Below, in pieces: positions 7,127-10,083 of a DNA stretch of 10,083 bases. The DNA comes from Oscillospiraceae bacterium. Its GTDB lineage: Bacteria > Bacillota > Clostridia > Oscillospirales > Ruminococcaceae. The translations under genes and the position numbers were made by a program. The DNA lies in assembly GCA_017544185.1 (NCBI GenBank), contig JAFYEQ010000001.1, forward strand, positions 1 to 10,083, given 5' to 3'. The notes below the pieces were generated by a model that searched no databases, had not been told where the DNA came from, and saw only the letters and a program-made list of their open reading frames with translations. Within the stretch, counting starts at the first letter, position 1; the number at the start of each line of letters is the position of its first letter.

Positions 7127-7561
7127 ATGTCAACGATCATACGCGAAGCGTATACTGAGGATAATATAGCTATAGCGGAGCTGTCGCGGACGGCTCTCGG
7201 GTACGCCTGTGAGGATGCTCTGGTAAGGGACAGGCTCGCGGCTCTGGATAAGGAGAGGGAGGCCGTGTTCGTGGCTGAGACGGACGGCATCGTCACGGGC
7301 TTCATACACATCGAGAGGTACACGGTGCTGTACTACGAGACCATGGCCAATATACTGGGGCTGGCGGTATCCGCGGCTCACCGCAGGCGGGGCATCGCCA
7401 CCATGCTGATACGCGCCGCCGAGGGATGGGCGGCAGACCAAGGGATACGCCTGGTGCGGCTAAACTCGGGCGGCTCCCGCTCCGGTGCGCATGAGTTCTA
7501 CCGCAGTATGGGATATAAGGATGAGAAGATGCAGATAAGGTCCTTGAAGGAGCTGAGGTAG
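7127..7561 (+). CDS. GNAT-family N-acetyltransferase
   Basis: A 144-aa single-domain acetyltransferase that transfers acetyl from acetyl-CoA to an amine; the substrate cannot be told. The core beta strand NILGLAV (75-81) is followed by the acetyl-CoA pyrophosphate loop R86-R-R-G-I-A91 and the helix ATMLIRAAEGWA. The later LVRLNSGGSR and AHEFYRSMGY (121-130) are typical of the family's C-terminal half, the latter holding the usual Tyr near the active site. The length is normal for a free-standing GNAT. GGAGG (7115-7119) lies 7 nt before the ATG. No clear promoter is visible in the 69-bp gap after the vWA gene, so it may be a read-through product controlled by the hairpin there. It converges with the EAL gene. 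Confidence 0.9.
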   Translation: MSTIIREAYTEDNIAIAELSRTALGYACEDALVRDRLAALDKEREAVFVAETDGIVTGFIHIERYTVLYYETMANILGLAVSAAHRRRGIATMLIRAAEGWAADQGIRLVRLNSGGSRSGAHEFYRSMGYKDEKMQIRSLKELR

Positions 7562-7593
7562 ATGCTGTATCAGTGATATCGCATATGTTCCAT

Positions 7594-7634
7594 AAAAAAC
7601 CATACCTGCGGACACATCCCGTGTCCGCAGGTAT
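7594..7634 (-). terminator. Intrinsic terminator of the EAL gene, possibly bidirectional
   Basis: ATACCTGCGGACAC (7602-7615) and GTGTCCGCAGGTAT (7621-7634) pair over 14 bp with a 5-nt loop. On the minus strand the stem is followed by G and six T (complement of 7594-7599), a classic terminator that begins just after the EAL stop codon. On the plus strand only a weak pyrimidine stretch follows, so it may also end GNAT transcription less efficiently. Confidence 0.9.
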
Positions 7635-7635
7635 A

Positions 7636-8826
7636 TCATTCTCTGTTCTCGCATAGGGTGATGGCCAGCACGTCGTCGGAGGAGTCGCTCTTGACGAAGT
7701 AGTCAGTGGTCTCTACCTTGCGGTATATCCCGTCGTCGCCCAGCTGGCGGGTGATAAGGCTCAGTGTCTCTGCGCCCTCCGCGCGTAGCTTCAGCAGATG
7801 CTGTCTGTCGAAGGTATCGGCAAATATCTGTCTGTCGTCGGGATGCATGGACGCAGTCCCGTGTACGATCAGATCGTCGAACACTCCCGTGGACGGGCAA
7901 CTCGTGGCTGTGAAGTTCTCGTAGGCCATCATGTAGAAGCTGTTGCGGGTGAGGTTGGTGAATATGATCAGCGGGTACTTCTTCGTGACCGCTGTCAGCA
8001 GCAGAGCCAGTGCGCTGGACGGTGCCTGAGCCTGGAGTATATCCACGCTGTGGTCTTCCTCGTTGCGGGTGCTGCACATGGTCAGGAACTCGGCCTCGGG
8101 CATGGGCTTGGCGTATATGTACCCCTGGATCCTGCCGCAGCCGCAGGTACGCAGGAACTCCAGCTGCTCACGGGTCTCCACGCCCTCTGCTACGGTCTTG
8201 AGCCCGAGACGGTGGGCAAAGGTGAATATACATTCGAGCACGATGCGCTCCCGCTCGTCCTCGCAGTTGCCGCTGAGTAGGGACTTGTCGATCTTCAGTA
8301 CATCTGCGGGTATGTCCTTGACGAAGCTGAGGGACGACAGACCGCAGCCGAAGTCATCTATGGCTACGCCGAAGCCTGCGTCGCGCACCGACTTCAGCCA
8401 TTCCTTGATCCTGTCAGAGCAAGTGACCGCTGCGGACTCCGTGATCTCTATATCCAGCAGCTCATGGGGGACACCGTATCGGTCGGTGAGCTCGGTGAGC
8501 CTGTTTGCAAAGTCGGGCTCGCCTACATGGCATCTGGAGAAATTGACAGAGATCCTGACGATCTTGTTCCCCGCGCGGAGCTGCTCGCTGATCATCCTGC
8601 ATACCTTTTCGCATATATGCCAGTCGAGCTCTTCGATGGAGCCGTCTTTTTCCATCTCGGGTATGAATGCCATGGGCGGTACGATCGTCCCGTCGCTGCG
8701 CACCCATCTGCAAAGCGCTTCTGCGCTCTTCAGCTTTCCTGTGATAGAGTCGAACTGCGGCTGATAGTAGGGCATTATCTCACCGTCAGCCATGGCCTTC
8801 TGTATATCGCGTGTGACTTCTCCCAT
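7636..8826 (-). CDS. EAL-domain c-di-GMP phosphodiesterase with C-terminal PAS-like domain
   Basis: Hydrolyses cyclic di-GMP to pGpG, lowering the messenger that favours surface attachment. The EAL domain fills residues 1-250 and all catalytic positions are present: E36 (AEALCRW), N95 (VNFS), E127 (IEITES), D157-D158 (IDDFG), K178 (LKID), E214 (AEGVE) and Q234 (QGYIYAKP), so it is predicted active. No GGDEF domain and no membrane segment are seen, so it is cytoplasmic. Residues 275-396 (YPLIIFTNLTRNSFYMM, MHPDDRQIFADTF and a closing beta strand VLAITLCEN) look like the PAS-type sensor found in many Clostridia signalling proteins, here placed after the enzyme domain rather than before it. GAGGAG lies 6 nt upstream of the ATG. 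It has its own promoter and terminator, so it is a single-gene unit. Confidence 0.92.
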   Translation of the reverse strand: MGEVTRDIQKAMADGEIMPYYQPQFDSITGKLKSAEALCRWVRSDGTIVPPMAFIPEMEKDGSIEELDWHICEKVCRMISEQLRAGNKIVRISVNFSRCHVGEPDFANRLTELTDRYGVPHELLDIEITESAAVTCSDRIKEWLKSVRDAGFGVAIDDFGCGLSSLSFVKDIPADVLKIDKSLLSGNCEDERERIVLECIFTFAHRLGLKTVAEGVETREQLEFLRTCGCGRIQGYIYAKPMPEAEFLTMCSTRNEEDHSVDILQAQAPSSALALLLTAVTKKYPLIIFTNLTRNSFYMMAYENFTATSCPSTGVFDDLIVHGTASMHPDDRQIFADTFDRQHLLKLRAEGAETLSLITRQLGDDGIYRKVETTDYFVKSDSSDDVLAITLCENRE

Positions 8827-8868
8827 ATCTATCTCCTCGCTTTCTATGATCCGAGTATCGTTTTGTAT

Positions 8869-8897
8869 ATCATACCATATTTTGCGGCTATTTGCAA
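8869..8897 (-). promoter_or_regulatory. Promoter of the EAL gene
   Basis: On the minus strand TTGCAA (8897-8892), a 17-bp spacer and TATGAT (8874-8869) preceded by TGG form an extended -10 sigma-A promoter. Transcription would start near 8862, about 36 nt before the start codon. It is back to back with the promoter of the DUF3160 lipoprotein gene; the -35 boxes are about 41 bp apart. Confidence 0.75.
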
Positions 8898-8925
8898 TAG
8901 TATATTGAGATCATGTACTAATATT

Positions 8926-8950
8926 TCTGTCTGTAAAGTTGACAGACAGA
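8926..8950. promoter_or_regulatory. Candidate operator palindrome over the -35 box of the DUF3160 promoter
   Basis: TCTGTCTGT-N7-ACAGACAGA is a perfect inverted repeat with 9-bp arms and a 7-bp spacer. The right arm covers most of the TTGACA -35 box (8939-8944), so a bound protein would block the rightward promoter. It lies about 30 bp upstream of the EAL -35 box and could influence both genes. The regulator is not identifiable from the site. Confidence 0.55.
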
Positions 8951-8967
8951 GCCTTATGTGATATAAT
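8939..8967 (+). promoter_or_regulatory. Perfect-consensus promoter of the DUF3160 lipoprotein transcript
   Basis: TTGACA (8939-8944), a 17-bp spacer and TATAAT (8962-8967) preceded by TGA give a full-consensus extended -10 sigma-A promoter. Start near 8974 leaves about 100 nt of untranslated leader before ATG 9075, much longer than the other leaders in the window. Confidence 0.9.
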
Positions 8968-8973
8968 CATTAC

Positions 8974-9071
8974 GGTAAGTCAGTTGCTGTGACAAAAAGG
9001 TAGACCAAGCTATGGGCTCAGGTCTGAATAGTCTGAGCTAGGTCACACAAGTAACGATGTGTATGGGGGAG
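8974..9071 (+). promoter_or_regulatory. Structured 5' leader, candidate cis-regulatory RNA
   Basis: The leader folds by eye into an outer stem, GTTGC (8983-8987) with GTAAC (9051-9055) continuing as TGTGAC (8988-8993) with GTCACA (9042-9047) around a CAA bulge. Inside is a hairpin GCTCAG (9016-9021) / CTGAGC (9033-9038). Its loop bases GTCT (9022-9025) can pair back with AGAC (9002-9005), a possible pseudoknot. ACACA (9045-9049) can instead pair with TGTGT (9058-9062), which would break the outer stem next to the ribosome binding site GGGGGAG (9065-9071). Competing helices of this kind suggest a switch acting on translation. I cannot match it to a named riboswitch class. Confidence 0.45.
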
Positions 9072-9074
9072 ACT

Positions 9075-10083
9075 ATGAAGAAAAAGATAACATGTATACT
9101 GGCGCTGTGCGTCCTGATGGCAGGATGCGGACAGACAGGAAAGCCTGCTGTCACCGATATGACGGACAGCTCATCGTCTGCGGACACATCCGCGGCGGAC
9201 ACCGAGTCTGTGGTCGAGACCACAGAGCCGCAGACTGAAGCGTCCGAGACGACAGCAACGGAAACTGCGACGGAGCCTGTGGCTGTACAGCCCACGATGG
9301 ATGCCTACGGCAGCCGTCCCGTGATGCTCAGAGGCATATTCGACGGTGAGGAGCAGGTGACGCCGACCGTATCCTATCAGATGTGGGAGAGCGACCTCTC
9401 CAACGTATACTTTGGCGGCTATGAATATATCAGGAGAGATGTCGACTACAGAAAGAAGCTCCTGGAGCTGCTGGGGGAAAATGGCTTCGCGCTGGAGCCG
9501 TCCTACTATGATGAGTACTTCCAGCTATATGAGGGCAACAGATACGCTCTGGAGGCCAACTATGTGACGGTGGACTCTTTGATGCACACCTATCATCTGT
9601 ACTTCGAGCATCTGCTGCGCAAGACTGAGGAGAAGTACCTGACAGGCAAGATGGATGAGCTGTCAAAGTATATGCTGCAGAAGGCTGAAGAGCAATATAA
9701 CGCCCTCAAGGGCACCGAATGGGAGCAGGCAGCCAAGACAAACTTGGCGTTCTTCACGGTGGGGCGCTGCCTTTCAGATCCCGGCACGGATGTGCCCTCC
9801 GATGTGGCGGATATCGTGTCCGCAGAGCTGGCTATGATAGATGCCGCCGAAGGCGTAGCCTATACCGCGATCTTCGATCAGACCATGGAGGACTACAGCC
9901 AATACAAGCCCAGAGGCTACTATGACAGCACCGAGCAGCTCAAAAAGTACTTCAAGAGCATGATGTGGTACGGGCGCATGGGCTTCAGGCTGGATAAGGA
10001 CGACACCGCCCGCAGTGCAGTATTGATGACGATGGCACTTGACGGCGATGCTCTGGCGAGATGGCAGGAGGTATATTCCGTAA
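9075..10083 (+). CDS. DUF3160 lipoprotein, C-terminus cut off by the window end
   Basis: A secreted lipoprotein of unknown function. Residues 1-18 are a lipoprotein signal peptide: KKK, a hydrophobic stretch and the lipobox L-M-A-G-C18, so the mature protein should be anchored to the outer face of the membrane by its Cys. Residues 19-73 are a Ser/Thr/Glu-rich, probably flexible linker. From about 85 on, the sequence matches DUF3160 as I remember it: VTVDSLMHTYHLYFEHLLRK, then QYKPRGYYDSTEQLKKYFKS and MMWYGRMGFRL. 336 codons are present with no stop; family members are usually longer, so a large part lies beyond the edge. GGGGGAG (9065-9071) is 3 nt from ATG 9075, a close spacing that may limit translation or reflect the structured leader. 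It is transcribed from a strong dedicated promoter divergent from the EAL gene. Confidence 0.85.
   Translation, partial: MKKKITCILALCVLMAGCGQTGKPAVTDMTDSSSSADTSAADTESVVETTEPQTEASETTATETATEPVAVQPTMDAYGSRPVMLRGIFDGEEQVTPTVSYQMWESDLSNVYFGGYEYIRRDVDYRKKLLELLGENGFALEPSYYDEYFQLYEGNRYALEANYVTVDSLMHTYHLYFEHLLRKTEEKYLTGKMDELSKYMLQKAEEQYNALKGTEWEQAAKTNLAFFTVGRCLSDPGTDVPSDVADIVSAELAMIDAAEGVAYTAIFDQTMEDYSQYKPRGYYDSTEQLKKYFKSMMWYGRMGFRLDKDDTARSAVLMTMALDGDALARWQEVYSV

Noticed and set aside
8974..9071. Class I (GEMM) or class II c-di-GMP riboswitch upstream of the DUF3160 gene
   Set aside because: A few words look alike (CAAGCTATGGG, AGGTCAC...AACGATG), but the first GAAA-capped hairpin and the GACGCAAAGCC core of class I are missing, and the class II pseudoknot core is not found. 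Kept only as an unclassified leader.

Overview
The window looks like a chromosomal segment of a Clostridia-type Bacillota, most likely an Oscillospiraceae/Ruminococcus-like gut or rumen anaerobe. Genes are GC-rich yet use ATA isoleucine codons heavily, ribosome binding sites are strong GGAGG types, promoters are near-perfect sigma-A sites, and the gene content (FakA, EAL-PAS protein, DUF3160 lipoprotein, membrane vWA protein) fits this group. The genus is a guess from style; no rRNA or other marker is present.

Layout. (1) 1-1520, minus strand: fakA/yloV fatty acid kinase, C-terminus cut off by the window edge, with a perfect-consensus promoter whose spacer is a perfect 20-bp palindrome. (2) 1521-1910: divergent intergenic region with a G-rich, palindromic repeat-like element and tandem promoters for the plus-strand genes. 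(3) 1911-3914: a divergent methionyl-tRNA synthetase-like class I ligase with a TTG start, a degenerate KMSKS loop and an altered methionine pocket. (4) 3965-7057: a large membrane-anchored vWA protein with a cytoplasmic coiled coil, one membrane helix, a calcium-binding type-3 repeat, an intact MIDAS and a C-terminal domain resembling an inactive C39/papain-like peptidase. It lies 50 bp after the ligase and has no promoter of its own that I can see. (5) 7127-7561: a small GNAT acetyltransferase preceded by a perfect hairpin. (6) 7594-7634: a terminator between converging genes. (7) 7636-8826, minus strand: an EAL c-di-GMP phosphodiesterase with intact catalytic residues and a C-terminal PAS-like domain. 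(8) 8827-9074: divergent promoter region. The rightward promoter is perfect consensus, overlaps a 9+9 bp palindrome and drives a roughly 100-nt leader with competing helices. (9) 9075-10083: a DUF3160 lipoprotein, cut at the right edge.

The genes do not form one obvious pathway. FakA activates exogenous fatty acids for membrane lipid synthesis, the EAL protein lowers c-di-GMP, and the vWA and DUF3160 proteins act at the cell surface. The most unusual parts are the non-canonical MetRS-like enzyme and its pairing with the vWA protein, the structured leader of the DUF3160 gene, and palindromes placed exactly at three of the promoters.
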